From: Candidatus Gastranaerophilales bacterium
GTDB taxonomy: Bacteria > Cyanobacteriota > Vampirovibrionia > Gastranaerophilales > Gastranaerophilaceae
DNA length: 64,000 nucleotides
NCBI GenBank assembly: GCA_944322615.1
Contig: CALUPH010000005.1
Coordinates: forward strand, 1 to 64,000
Reading direction: 5' to 3'
A program made the translations under genes and the position numbers. Under the pieces are notes generated by a model. That model did no database searches, was not told the DNA's origin, and worked only from the letters and a program-made list of their open reading frames with translations. Position 1 is the first letter of the stretch. Each line of letters starts with the position of its first letter. Shown one piece after another: positions 8,615 through 16,646 of this stretch.

Positions 8615-10192
8615 ATGAATATTCTAGCCCAAAAACTTTCTCAACAATCTTTGCCTCAATATATTTATAATCCTGGTCAATATGGTTTAAGTCCTAATAA
8701 TTCAAATGTCAAAGTTCAAAATAATAAAGCTAAAACCTCTATATTTTATATAAATGACATACATGGTCAGGTGCCCAAGATGCAAAGATTAGTTTCTGCT
8801 TCACATCATGCAGGAATGAATGCTGCGAAAAATGGTGCTGATATATTAAAAGTTTGTGCCGGTGATACATTCATAGGATCTGATGAGAAACGAAACCTTG
8901 CAGCTGCAAGGTTTTTAGATACAGCAGGTATCCATGCTCAAACATTAGGTAATCACGAGTTTGATATAACTGCTTCTATTTGCGGAAATTTATTAAAGGA
9001 TTCAAAGGTAAAAACTTTAGGTATGAATTTAAATTTCCCAAATGATTCTTCTCCTTTAGCACAAAACGTTTTGAAATCTACAATTGTTGAAGGTGATAGT
9101 GGTGAAAAATACGGATTGATTGGTGTTCAACCTTCAGATTTAGCTTCAAGGATTAAGAAAAAAGAAATTCTTGAAGGAATTACTACCGATGATAAAGAAC
9201 AGACAATGCGTGAATTGCAAGAAGAAGTTAATAAGTTAAAACAACAAGGTATAAATAAAATTATATTATTGTCTCATGAGGGTAATGCTGTTGAACGTGA
9301 AATTGCTCAAAAAGTAAGTGGTATTGATGTTATTATTGGCGGTCACTCTCACGATTTGATTGAAGGTGTTACGCAAGGTGAAAATTTGTTATATTCGCCA
9401 ATAGGTGAACCTGTTGTTATTACTCAAGCTGGTAGAGATGGTAACCATTATGGCGTTCTAAATTTAGAATTCAATGATGATGGTCAAATTACTTATGTTC
9501 AAAATAACATTATGGATACAAATATTCATAACCCGAATATGGTTATGACAAAGACTATTGATTCTATTTTGGGTAAATCTCCTGAAATAGGAAATTTAAA
9601 TCATGTTGACCCAATTCCGAAAAATAATCTTTTAGAAGAAAACCCATGGGCTGACTTTGTTGCTGATGCCATAAGAACAAATCTCGATGCGGATATAGTT
9701 TTAATTAACTCAGCTAATTTTAGAGGAAGTGTTGATCACGGTGTTGTAACAGAACGTGATATTACAAGTATTTTCCCGTTTAATAATAAATTGTTCAAAG
9801 TTAAATTAAATGAAGAAGATTTAGTTGATGCAATAAAACAATGTGGAAAATCATTAACTGCTAAAAATTCTAAACCTGGAATTATGCAAGTTTCTGGTCT
9901 TACTTATTCATTAGATGCTCAAGGTAATTTGACATCTTTATACTATATTGATAAACAAGGTAATAAAAAACAAATAGATATTAATCATCCTGATGAAGAT
10001 AAAATTTACACAGCTGTTTATGATGAGTTTTTAGTTGGCGGTGGTGATGATCTTGAAATGTTAGAACGTGATGATGATGAAATTATTGAACGTTATTCAT
10101 TTGATAAAGATAAAGTTACTATTGATTATATTAAATCTTTATCTCAGCCGTTTGATGTCCGTAAAGACGGAAGAATTCAAATAACTCAGTAG
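8615..10192 (+). CDS. UshA/5'-nucleotidase-like metallophosphatase without a signal peptide
   Basis: A two-domain phosphoesterase of the 5'-nucleotidase/UshA family (525 residues). The N-terminal calcineurin-like domain has every metal-ligand motif: NDIHGQ (D48, H50), GD (83-84), GNHE (112-115), SHEGN and GGHSHD. The C-terminal domain has NSANFRGSVDHG and a SIFPFNN loop typical of nucleotide binding. Family members are normally secreted, yet the first 40 residues here are polar (Gln/Asn/Ser/Tyr-rich) with no hydrophobic core. The enzyme may be cytosolic or exported by an unrecognised route. It lies alone between thiL and the next operon, with a weak TGGA upstream of its ATG. Confidence 0.87.
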   Translation: MNILAQKLSQQSLPQYIYNPGQYGLSPNNSNVKVQNNKAKTSIFYINDIHGQVPKMQRLVSASHHAGMNAAKNGADILKVCAGDTFIGSDEKRNLAAARFLDTAGIHAQTLGNHEFDITASICGNLLKDSKVKTLGMNLNFPNDSSPLAQNVLKSTIVEGDSGEKYGLIGVQPSDLASRIKKKEILEGITTDDKEQTMRELQEEVNKLKQQGINKIILLSHEGNAVEREIAQKVSGIDVIIGGHSHDLIEGVTQGENLLYSPIGEPVVITQAGRDGNHYGVLNLEFNDDGQITYVQNNIMDTNIHNPNMVMTKTIDSILGKSPEIGNLNHVDPIPKNNLLEENPWADFVADAIRTNLDADIVLINSANFRGSVDHGVVTERDITSIFPFNNKLFKVKLNEEDLVDAIKQCGKSLTAKNSKPGIMQVSGLTYSLDAQGNLTSLYYIDKQGNKKQIDINHPDEDKIYTAVYDEFLVGGGDDLEMLERDDDEIIERYSFDKDKVTIDYIKSLSQPFDVRKDGRIQITQ

Positions 10193-10218
10193 ATTTATTA
10201 TCTTTATAAATATTTAAT

Positions 10219-10247
10219 TTGACCTTTTTTTGCTTATTTTTTAAAAT
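10219..10247 (+). promoter_or_regulatory. Promoter of the oxidoreductase-pgsA-trmL-nnrD-TPR operon
   Basis: TTGACC (10219-10224) and TAAAAT (10242-10247) are separated by exactly 17 bp. Predicted transcription starts near 10254, which leaves about 50 nt of leader before the ATG at 10304 and argues against the longer reading frame beginning at 10253. Confidence 0.6.
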
Positions 10248-10303
10248 TATATATGTATTTGTGGAATTCACATGTTATAGATAGTATATTTTGGAGCAAA
10301 AAG

Positions 10304-11302
10304 ATGAAAACTCATAATGTTGCAGTTATTGGTTGTGGTATTTGGGGTAAGAATGTTGTAAGAAATTTTTATAATCTTAATGCATTACATACAGTATGTG
10401 ATTTGGATGAAGAGAATAGAAAGAATTTAAAAATTCAATATCCTGATGTTAATATAATCGCGGATTCTAATGAAGTATTTAATAATCCGGAAATAAATGC
10501 AGTTGCGGTTGTTACACCAAGCCATACACATTATAAAATTGTAAAAAAAGCGATTGAATCAGGTAAACATGTATATGTAGAAAAACCGATTTCAACAGTT
10601 TCTGCAGAGGCTAAAGCTTTGACTGATTTAGCTGATGCTAATAATATGGTTTTGATGGTCGGACATTTATTAATGTATCACCCTGCAGTAAACAGATTAA
10701 AAATGCTTATTAATGAAGGTGCATTGGGTGAAATTAGATATGTTCAAAGTGACAGATTGAATATTAATCATTTTAAAAATGATAGAAGTGTAATGTGGGA
10801 TTTAGCTCCGCATGATGTTTCTATGACAAGTTATATATTAGGAAAAGAACCTGTTAGAGTTATAAGTGCTGTCGGTGCTTCTTCTGATAATAATGATATT
10901 ATGGATGTTACCCATGTAACCATTGAATATGAAGGTGGAATTATTGCTCATTTATCTGACAGTTGGATTCATCCGCAAAAAAGAGTTAATTTGTTGGTAA
11001 GAGGTACTAAAGCTACAGCAATATTTGATGATACTGTTGCTGAAAATAAACTTCAGATATTTGAAAGTTCATCACCTAAGGTTTCTAAAAATGAAGTTCT
11101 TGATTATATAGAAATTGAACCGTTAAAACTAGAGTGTCAGCATTTCCTAAATTGTATTGAACAAGGTAAACAAGCAAGAAGTGACGGACACAATGGTTTT
11201 AATGTTGTGAAAGTTTTGGAAGATGCAGAAAAAATTATGCTTGGAGAAAAAGTTAAAGCATTAGATTCTGTTAATTTTGCACTTTCAAGAAGTAAAAAAT
11301 AG
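10304..11302 (+). CDS. Gfo/Idh/MocA-family NAD-dependent oxidoreductase
   Basis: A 332-residue dehydrogenase with a Rossmann nucleotide-binding site GCGIWG (10-15), the EKP motif (93-95) that contributes the family's catalytic lysine, and the C-terminal alpha/beta substrate domain (WDLAPHDVSM). Close architectural relatives act on nucleotide-linked or free sugars, for example the UDP-N-acetylglucosaminuronate 3-dehydrogenases of surface-polysaccharide pathways. The substrate cannot be fixed here. The frame opens at 10253, but the ATG at 10304 has GGAG at proper spacing and starts right before the Rossmann strand. It is the first gene of a compact five-gene operon. Confidence 0.88.
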   Translation: MKTHNVAVIGCGIWGKNVVRNFYNLNALHTVCDLDEENRKNLKIQYPDVNIIADSNEVFNNPEINAVAVVTPSHTHYKIVKKAIESGKHVYVEKPISTVSAEAKALTDLADANNMVLMVGHLLMYHPAVNRLKMLINEGALGEIRYVQSDRLNINHFKNDRSVMWDLAPHDVSMTSYILGKEPVRVISAVGASSDNNDIMDVTHVTIEYEGGIIAHLSDSWIHPQKRVNLLVRGTKATAIFDDTVAENKLQIFESSSPKVSKNEVLDYIEIEPLKLECQHFLNCIEQGKQARSDGHNGFNVVKVLEDAEKIMLGEKVKALDSVNFALSRSKK

Positions 11303-11319
11303 TAGTATTGGGGATATTT

Positions 11320-11958
11320 ATGGCAAATTTATTAACAATTTTAAGAATGATTCTTGCAGTAGTTGCAATAGAGTTTTTATTTTCAGGCAGACCTGATTTA
11401 GCGATAGCATCAGTATTTTTAACATTATTTGTAATTATATTAGATGGCTTAGATGGTGTAGTTGCACGTGCTTTAAATGAACAGTCAAAATTTGGTTCTG
11501 TATTCGATATATTAGGAGACAGAGTCGTTGAAAATCTTTATTGGATTGCTTTTGCTGTAATAGGTTGGGTTGGCGTTTGGGTTCCAATGGTAGTAGTAGC
11601 TCGTGGTATTCTTACTGACGGTTTTAGAAGTATTGCACTTGCTCAAGGCTATACGGCTTTCGGATCTTCAACAATGATGCAAAATAAATTTTTCCATTTT
11701 CTTACTGCTTCAAGATTTTCTCGTGCATTATACGGCTTCGCCAAAACAGTTGTTTTTATTATGTTAATTGTTGCAAATATACCTAATATGGAATATTTTA
11801 ATGGAATGACAGTTAATTCATTCTTATTTTATACTGATATTCAGCCTTATTTGATTAAAATCGCAGATGTTTTAGTTTATATTACTGTTGCTATGTGTAT
11901 AATAAGAGGAATTCCTGTTTTAATAGAAAGTCAAAGATTTATTAATAATGATAAATAG
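11320..11958 (+). CDS. pgsA: CDP-alcohol phosphatidyltransferase, probably PgsA
   Basis: An inner-membrane enzyme that most likely joins CDP-diacylglycerol and glycerol 3-phosphate on the way to phosphatidylglycerol. The family signature DG-x2-AR-x8-G-x3-D-x3-D is complete (D45, G46, R50, G59, D63, D67). Several hydrophobic segments lie around it. I start at the ATG at 11320, which has GGGGA directly upstream, rather than the in-frame TTG at 11308. Its end overlaps trmL by 11 bp. Other CDP-alcohol transferases (phosphatidylserine or inositol synthases) share the signature, so the acceptor is an inference. Confidence 0.82.
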   Translation: MANLLTILRMILAVVAIEFLFSGRPDLAIASVFLTLFVIILDGLDGVVARALNEQSKFGSVFDILGDRVVENLYWIAFAVIGWVGVWVPMVVVARGILTDGFRSIALAQGYTAFGSSTMMQNKFFHFLTASRFSRALYGFAKTVVFIMLIVANIPNMEYFNGMTVNSFLFYTDIQPYLIKIADVLVYITVAMCIIRGIPVLIESQRFINNDK

Positions 11959-12406
11959 TAAATTTAATATTGTATTAATTGAACCTGAAATTCCTCAAAA
12001 TACAGGAAATATTGCAAGACTGTGTGCTTGTACCGGTGCTCATTTGTTTTTAGTTGGTAAACTTGGATTTTCTTTAACGGAAAAGCATTTAAAAAGAGCC
12101 GGTTTAGATTATTGGGATAGTGTTGATATATCTAAGTATAATTCTTTAGAAGATTTAAAGTCTGAATTTCCGAACTCTAAATTTTATTATCTTACAACTA
12201 AATCAAAAAATTTATATACAAATAAAAGTTTTAATGCTGGTGACTTTTTTGTTTTTGGTCCTGAAACGAGAGGTATTCCTGAAAATATTTTAAACGAAAA
12301 TAAAGATGATTCAATTACAATTCCAATGCAAGAAGGTCAAAGAAGTTTAAATCTTTCAAATTCGGTAGCAATTGTTTTATATGAGGCAATAAGACAAAAT
12401 GGTTAA
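11948..12406 (+). CDS. trmL: tRNA (cytidine/uridine-34-2'-O)-methyltransferase TrmL
   Basis: A short SPOUT-fold methyltransferase (152 residues) that 2'-O-methylates the wobble base of tRNA-Leu isoacceptors. It is diagnosed by EPEIPQNTGNIARLCA at the N-terminus, the knot motif FGPETRGIP and the C-terminal QEGQRSLNLSNSVA. The length matches TrmL, which lacks the extra RNA-binding domains of TrmH. It overlaps both neighbours (11 bp with pgsA, 8 bp with nnrD), so it is expressed as part of this operon. Confidence 0.93.
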   Translation: MINSKFNIVLIEPEIPQNTGNIARLCACTGAHLFLVGKLGFSLTEKHLKRAGLDYWDSVDISKYNSLEDLKSEFPNSKFYYLTTKSKNLYTNKSFNAGDFFVFGPETRGIPENILNENKDDSITIPMQEGQRSLNLSNSVAIVLYEAIRQNG

Positions 12407-13268
12407 GTTAATTGATAACAAATTAGTTTTTGGTATGCTCCCTAAAAGGCAGGAAGACTCAAATAAGGCGACTTTTGGAAGAATATTAAATGTTGCCGGG
12501 TCAAAATCATATATTGGTGCAGCATTTCTTTCTTCTATATCTGCTTTAAAAGTTGGTGCGGGTTATTTATCACTTGCTTGTCCTTCTGAAATTGTTCCTG
12601 TAATCTCGTCTATGGCCCCTGAACTTACTTTTATACATTTGAATTCAGATGCTAATGGAAGCATTTCTGCTGATAATACCATTGAAAATATATATTCTTA
12701 TAATGTTGTTTCAATGGGATGTGGTTTGACTGCAAGTGATGAAGTCAAGAAATTTGTTTTTTATATACTTAACAACTTAAATAAATCACAAAAAGTAGTT
12801 ATAGATGCCGATGGAATAAATGTTTTAGCTAATCATAAAGGTGAAATATCTTTAAAAAATACAGTAATTACTCCACATCCAAAAGAATTATCCAGACTTT
12901 TAAATGTTTCTGTAGAGGAAATAATAGAAAATAGAGAAAAATACGCACGTATTACATCTCAAACTTATGAGTGTATAACTGTATTAAAAGGTCATAACAG
13001 CATTGTAACTAATGGTGAAAAAATATTTATAAATCAATCCGGCTCTTCAGCTTTAGCAAAGGCAGGAACCGGTGATGTACTTACCGGAATTATTGCAGGA
13101 CTTTTAGCTCAGAAACTTTCACCTTTGGATGCGGCAATAATTGGTACCTATTTGCACGGTCTTGCTGGTGATATTGCAGCTGCTGATTTAACAAAATATT
13201 CAGTGTTAGCTTCAGATGTAATTGATTATCTGCCGTTTGCTTTAAAGATGGTGCTTGCTGAAGAGTAG
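12399..13268 (+). CDS. nnrD: ADP-dependent NAD(P)H-hydrate dehydratase NnrD
   Basis: A ribokinase-fold repair enzyme that converts damaged NAD(P)H hydrates back to NAD(P)H. Motifs are NVAGSKSYIGAAFLSS near the N-terminus, VIDADGIN, TPHPKE and the anion-hole/catalytic GTGDVLTG near residue 225. At 289 residues it contains only the dehydratase. The NnrE epimerase domain that is often fused N-terminally is absent, and no free-standing epimerase gene is seen in the window. It overlaps trmL by 8 bp. Confidence 0.92.
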   Translation: MVKLIDNKLVFGMLPKRQEDSNKATFGRILNVAGSKSYIGAAFLSSISALKVGAGYLSLACPSEIVPVISSMAPELTFIHLNSDANGSISADNTIENIYSYNVVSMGCGLTASDEVKKFVFYILNNLNKSQKVVIDADGINVLANHKGEISLKNTVITPHPKELSRLLNVSVEEIIENREKYARITSQTYECITVLKGHNSIVTNGEKIFINQSGSSALAKAGTGDVLTGIIAGLLAQKLSPLDAAIIGTYLHGLAGDIAAADLTKYSVLASDVIDYLPFALKMVLAEE

Positions 13269-13275
13269 GTGGTTT

Positions 13276-14202
13276 ATGTCTACAGATTTGATTAAAAGTT
13301 TGCAAGAAAAACTGAAACAAACGCCAAATGATAATAAGCTTATAGAGGAATATGCCATTGCGCTTTCTGATATCGGTGAAAATCAAGAGGCATTAAAAAA
13401 TTTTATATATCTAAAAAAAGTTTCACCGGATAATCCTCAGGTATATTATAATATTGGGATTATTCTTGAAAAGATTGGTAAAATTGATGATGCAGTTTTA
13501 TCATATGAGAAAGCTTTATCTATTTCTCCAAATGATACCGATATTATGTATAACCTTGCAAATGTTTATATAAAATCAGGTTTTTATGATGAAGCTGAAG
13601 CTCTATTATTAAAAGTTATTGATGTTGATAAAGATGATGAAAATTCATTTTTTCATTTGGGAGAAATTTATACAAGAAAACGAGATTTTGAAAAATCAAT
13701 TTTATATTTAAATAAAGCTCTGGAAATTAAATCTGACGATATTGTTGCAAAATTTTATTTGGCATATGCATATAAAGAAATCGGTAATATTGATTTAGCT
13801 GTCAAATTTTATCAGGAAGTTATATCTCAAAATCAAGATTATAGTTGGGCTTATTATAATCTGGCATCAATATATTTAGAGCAAAATAATGATGAGCAAG
13901 CTATCTTGTATTTGGAAAAAACAATCAAAACAAATCCTTCTGATATTAAGGCTATAAAATTGCTTGTTAAGTTATTTTCAAAACATAAAAAATATTCTGC
14001 TGCTGAGAAAATATTAAGACAAGCAATACATGATATGCCTGAAGAAGCTGATATATATTATTTTTTAGCTAAAGTATATAATGAGTTAAAAAGTAGAATA
14101 AATTATGTTAAATACTTAAAGATGGCTTGGAAAAAACAGATTACTTTTTCGGGTGATGTTAAACAATTAGAAGAAGAAATAAAAGAAGCTGAAAAAAGAT
14201 AA
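13276..14202 (+). CDS. TPR-repeat protein
   Basis: About 308 residues made almost entirely of tetratricopeptide repeats (roughly seven or eight), with typical W/L-G-Y-A-F-P spacing such as AVLSYEKALSISPNDTDIMY and QAILYLEKTIKTNPSDIKAI. TPR solenoids bind partner proteins, and no catalytic domain is attached. It lacks a signal peptide or membrane segment. The ATG at 13276 has AGGTGG immediately upstream and is preferred to the TTG at 13255, which would overlap nnrD. It is the last gene of the operon and is followed directly by a strong terminator. Confidence 0.88.
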   Translation: MSTDLIKSLQEKLKQTPNDNKLIEEYAIALSDIGENQEALKNFIYLKKVSPDNPQVYYNIGIILEKIGKIDDAVLSYEKALSISPNDTDIMYNLANVYIKSGFYDEAEALLLKVIDVDKDDENSFFHLGEIYTRKRDFEKSILYLNKALEIKSDDIVAKFYLAYAYKEIGNIDLAVKFYQEVISQNQDYSWAYYNLASIYLEQNNDEQAILYLEKTIKTNPSDIKAIKLLVKLFSKHKKYSAAEKILRQAIHDMPEEADIYYFLAKVYNELKSRINYVKYLKMAWKKQITFSGDVKQLEEEIKEAEKR

Positions 14203-14233
14203 AAAGAGGATTCATAATTGAATCCTCTTTTTT
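14202..14233. terminator. Bidirectional intrinsic terminator
   Basis: A perfect stem AAAAGAGGATTC/GAATCCTCTTTT with a 6-nt loop, followed by T-runs on both strands. It ends the plus-strand TPR operon and also the minus-strand SRP RNA, whose 3' end abuts it. Confidence 0.85.
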
Positions 14234-14490
14234 GCCGTGCCACTATCTATCGGCAAGTATAAATAAGGTTTTCGTTACATATACCTACTTCGCAAATAAA
14301 TACACCCACAGTTTACACCTTAGTGCTGCTACGTTCCCGTCCTGACACGGTTCGATGGACTATGCCATAAATACCTGCGCTATCAACGGTATATATAAAG
14401 TCTGCCGTATTCATACAAGTCTCACAATAGGCTCTGCACCCCGCTATGCGTTCGGGTCGAGAGATCCGCAAGGTCCCCGTGGAGCACGGC
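14234..14490 (-). ncRNA. ffs: Signal recognition particle RNA, large type with Alu domain
   Basis: The minus strand carries the SRP RNA core at 14323-14353: GTCAGG, ACG, a GGAA tetraloop, CGT, then AGCAGC, flanked by GAACC. This is the helix-8 Ffh-binding site with its asymmetric internal loop. The ends pair as GCCGTGC (5', 14484-14490) with GCACGGC (3', 14234-14240), closing a 257-nt rod. The 5' segment (CCGTGCT...CGGGGA...GCATAGCGGGG) resembles the Alu domain of the ~270-nt Bacillus SRP RNA, so this is the long form rather than the ~100-nt 4.5S form. Exact ends are inferred from pairing, the promoter and the terminator. Confidence 0.92.
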
Positions 14491-14496
14491 TTTTTA

Positions 14497-14525
14497 ATTA
14501 TAAAATAAAAACATTTTCATCGCAA
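14497..14525 (-). promoter_or_regulatory. Promoter of the SRP RNA
   Basis: On the minus strand TTGCGA (14520-14525) and a perfect TATAAT (14497-14502) are exactly 17 bp apart. The predicted +1 is the G at 14490 that begins the closing helix of the RNA. The promoter lies in the gap after the enolase stop codon. Confidence 0.75.
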
Positions 14526-14526
14526 A

Positions 14527-15774
14527 TTAATTATTATTTTCAAGTTCTTCTTCAATTCTTATTAATTGATTATATTTGGATGTTCTTTCACTTCTTGCAA
14601 TTGATCCTGCTTTTATTTGTCCTGCATTTACTCCTACAGCCAAATCTGCAATAAATGTATCTTCTGTTTCTCCGCTTCTATGCGAAATTATTGTGTTATA
14701 GTTATTTCGCTTTGCAAGTTGAATTGTATCTAAAGTTTCTGTAAGTGTTCCTGTTTGATTTGGTTTTATTAGTATTGCATTTCCGATTTTTTCTTTAATT
14801 CCTGTTTCTAGTTTTTTGTAATTTGTTACAAATAAATCATCCCCTACTAGCTGACATTTCTCTCCGAGTTCTTTAGTTAGTTTTTTCCAACCTGCGTAGT
14901 CTTCTTCATTTAAACCGTCTTCTATTGAGTGAATAGGATATTCGTTTACAAGTTCAGATATGTATTTAATCATTTCTTCGCTTGTTAATTCTTTTTCTTC
15001 TCCTTTTAAATAGTATTTACCATTTTTATAAAATTCAGAAGCGGCAATATCTAAACAAATTTTTACTTCATTAGTTGTATAGTGAGCATCATTTATTGAT
15101 TGAATAATTAAATCAAGAGCTTCTTTATTTGTCTTTATGTTAGGTGCAAATCCTCCTTCATCACCAACTGAAGTGGAAAATCCCTGTTTATCTATTATTT
15201 CTTTTAATTTATAGTATATCTCAGCACAGATTTTGATGCTTTCTTTTATATTGTTACTACATACTGGTTGTATCATAAATTCTTGAAAATCGAGCTTGTT
15301 ATTTGCGTGTCTTCCTCCATTTATTATGTTCATCATAGGCAGGGGAAGCTTGTTTCCGTATATTCCCCCTATATATTTATATAAAGGTAATTGAAGTTCA
15401 TTTGCAGCTGCTCTTGCTACTGCAAATGATACACTTAGTATTGCATTTGCTCCATATTTTGATTTATTTTCTGTTCCGTCTGATTTGCACATTAATGTAT
15501 CAATTTTTCGTTGATTGAATACATTTAATCCTATTATTTGCGGTTTTATATGATTTTCTATATTTAAAATAGCTTGATATATACTTTTACCATTGTATTC
15601 TTTGTCATTATTATCTCTTAGTTCTATTGCTTCGAATTTTCCGGTAGAAGCTCCGGATGGAACAGAAGCTCTTCCTATTTGTCCGCTTTCTAAAATTATT
15701 TCTGTTTCAATTGTTGGAATTCCTCTAGAATCAATTATTTGTCTTGATTTGATTTCTTTTATTTTTGATTTCAT
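14527..15774 (-). CDS. eno: Enolase
   Basis: Enolase interconverts 2-phosphoglycerate and phosphoenolpyruvate in glycolysis. The protein has the capping N-terminal domain (IDSRGIPTIE, SVPSGASTG with the mobile loop Ser/Gly) and the barrel with metal ligands in DIAAS, SIEDG and VGDDLF. The signature ILIKPNQTGTLTET contains the catalytic lysine, and SHRSGETED closes the active site. At 415 residues it is slightly shorter than the usual ~430, missing a little at the C-terminus but no active-site part. The start has AGAGG about 9 bp upstream. It stands alone, divergent from the BI-1 gene. Confidence 0.96.
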   Translation of the reverse strand: MKSKIKEIKSRQIIDSRGIPTIETEIILESGQIGRASVPSGASTGKFEAIELRDNNDKEYNGKSIYQAILNIENHIKPQIIGLNVFNQRKIDTLMCKSDGTENKSKYGANAILSVSFAVARAAANELQLPLYKYIGGIYGNKLPLPMMNIINGGRHANNKLDFQEFMIQPVCSNNIKESIKICAEIYYKLKEIIDKQGFSTSVGDEGGFAPNIKTNKEALDLIIQSINDAHYTTNEVKICLDIAASEFYKNGKYYLKGEEKELTSEEMIKYISELVNEYPIHSIEDGLNEEDYAGWKKLTKELGEKCQLVGDDLFVTNYKKLETGIKEKIGNAILIKPNQTGTLTETLDTIQLAKRNNYNTIISHRSGETEDTFIADLAVGVNAGQIKAGSIARSERTSKYNQLIRIEEELENNN

Positions 15775-15819
15775 ATTTTGTACCTCTTTTTTTAAATGGT
15801 CTCATAATGTTTTGAAATA

Positions 15820-15828
15820 TGGTATAAT
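15820..15828 (+). promoter_or_regulatory. Extended -10 promoter of the BI-1 gene
   Basis: TGG-TATAAT (TG at 15820-15821, -10 at 15823-15828) is a perfect extended -10 element with no clear -35. Transcription would start near 15835, leaving about 20 nt of leader that contains TAGGAGGG before the ATG. Confidence 0.6.
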
Positions 15829-15855
15829 CTATATGTATATTTCTTAGGAGGGAAA

Positions 15856-16593
15856 ATGAAAAGTACAAATCCAATTTTTAATGAAAGTGTTTATGAACAA
15901 GCATATGCTTTGACTGAAAAGCCTATGACAGTTGCAGGTACAATGAATAAACTTTTAATTCTATCACTTATAATGATGATTTCTGCGGCTGCTGTATATT
16001 ATCAATTTTCAATGGGACGTTATGATTTTGTTAATATTTTAATTTGGATAGGTCTTATAGTAGGGCTGGTTCTTGGTATAGCAATTCCTTTTATGAAAGA
16101 TAAATCACAGTATTTAGCTCCAATATATGCTTTTGCAGAAGGTGCTTTAATTTCAGGTATTTCTTGTTTCTTTGAAAAAATGTACGAGGGTATTGTTACG
16201 CAAGCAATTTCCGTTACTTTTTTGGTTGTATTCTCAATGGCTATATTATATAGAACAGGTATAATCAAGGCTACTCAAAAATTTAGAGCTGTGATTCTAA
16301 CTGCTACACTAGCAATTGGTATTTTCTATTTGATTTCGATTGTTTTATTATTGTTCAAGGTAAATGTTCCATATTTTTATAACAATTCTACTCTTGCAAT
16401 CACAGTCAATATTGTTATTGCGCTTATTGCTGCATTAAATTTAATTATAGACTTCGATAATATAGATAGAGGCGTTAATGCTCATTTACCTTCTTATTTT
16501 GAATGGTATTGCTCTTTTGGACTCTTAGTAACAATTGTATGGCTATATATTGAAATATTAAGGTTATTGGCAAGAACAAGAAGTCGCAATTAA
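15856..16593 (+). CDS. Bax inhibitor-1/YccA-family membrane protein
   Basis: A 245-residue polytopic inner-membrane protein with about seven hydrophobic segments. The order and the C-terminal part (NLIIDFDNIDRGVN followed by EWYCSFGLLVTIVWLYIEILRLL) match the YccA/YetJ branch of the Bax inhibitor-1 (TMBIM) family. The aspartates in DFDNID correspond to the pH-sensing di-aspartyl region described for YetJ, a calcium-leak channel. Other members modulate FtsH, so the precise role is open. A perfect TTAGGAGGG ribosome binding site fixes the start. A terminator follows. Confidence 0.88.
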   Translation: MKSTNPIFNESVYEQAYALTEKPMTVAGTMNKLLILSLIMMISAAAVYYQFSMGRYDFVNILIWIGLIVGLVLGIAIPFMKDKSQYLAPIYAFAEGALISGISCFFEKMYEGIVTQAISVTFLVVFSMAILYRTGIIKATQKFRAVILTATLAIGIFYLISIVLLLFKVNVPYFYNNSTLAITVNIVIALIAALNLIIDFDNIDRGVNAHLPSYFEWYCSFGLLVTIVWLYIEILRLLARTRSRN

Positions 16594-16613
16594 TAACTCA
16601 AATCTTTATATAA

Positions 16614-16646
16614 TAAAAAAGACCGATTTTATATCGGCCTTTTTTT
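16614..16646. terminator. Bidirectional terminator between the BI-1 gene and the dehydrogenase
   Basis: The stem is built on GACCGAT/ATCGGCC around a short T/A loop, flanked by an A-run on the left and a T-run on the right. It can serve both convergent genes and overlaps the end of the dehydrogenase frame. Confidence 0.75.

Noticed and set aside
14355-14654. Plus-strand 99-codon ORF
   Set aside because: It runs antisense through the SRP RNA and the enolase end, has no ribosome binding site, and its composition is explained by the RNA.
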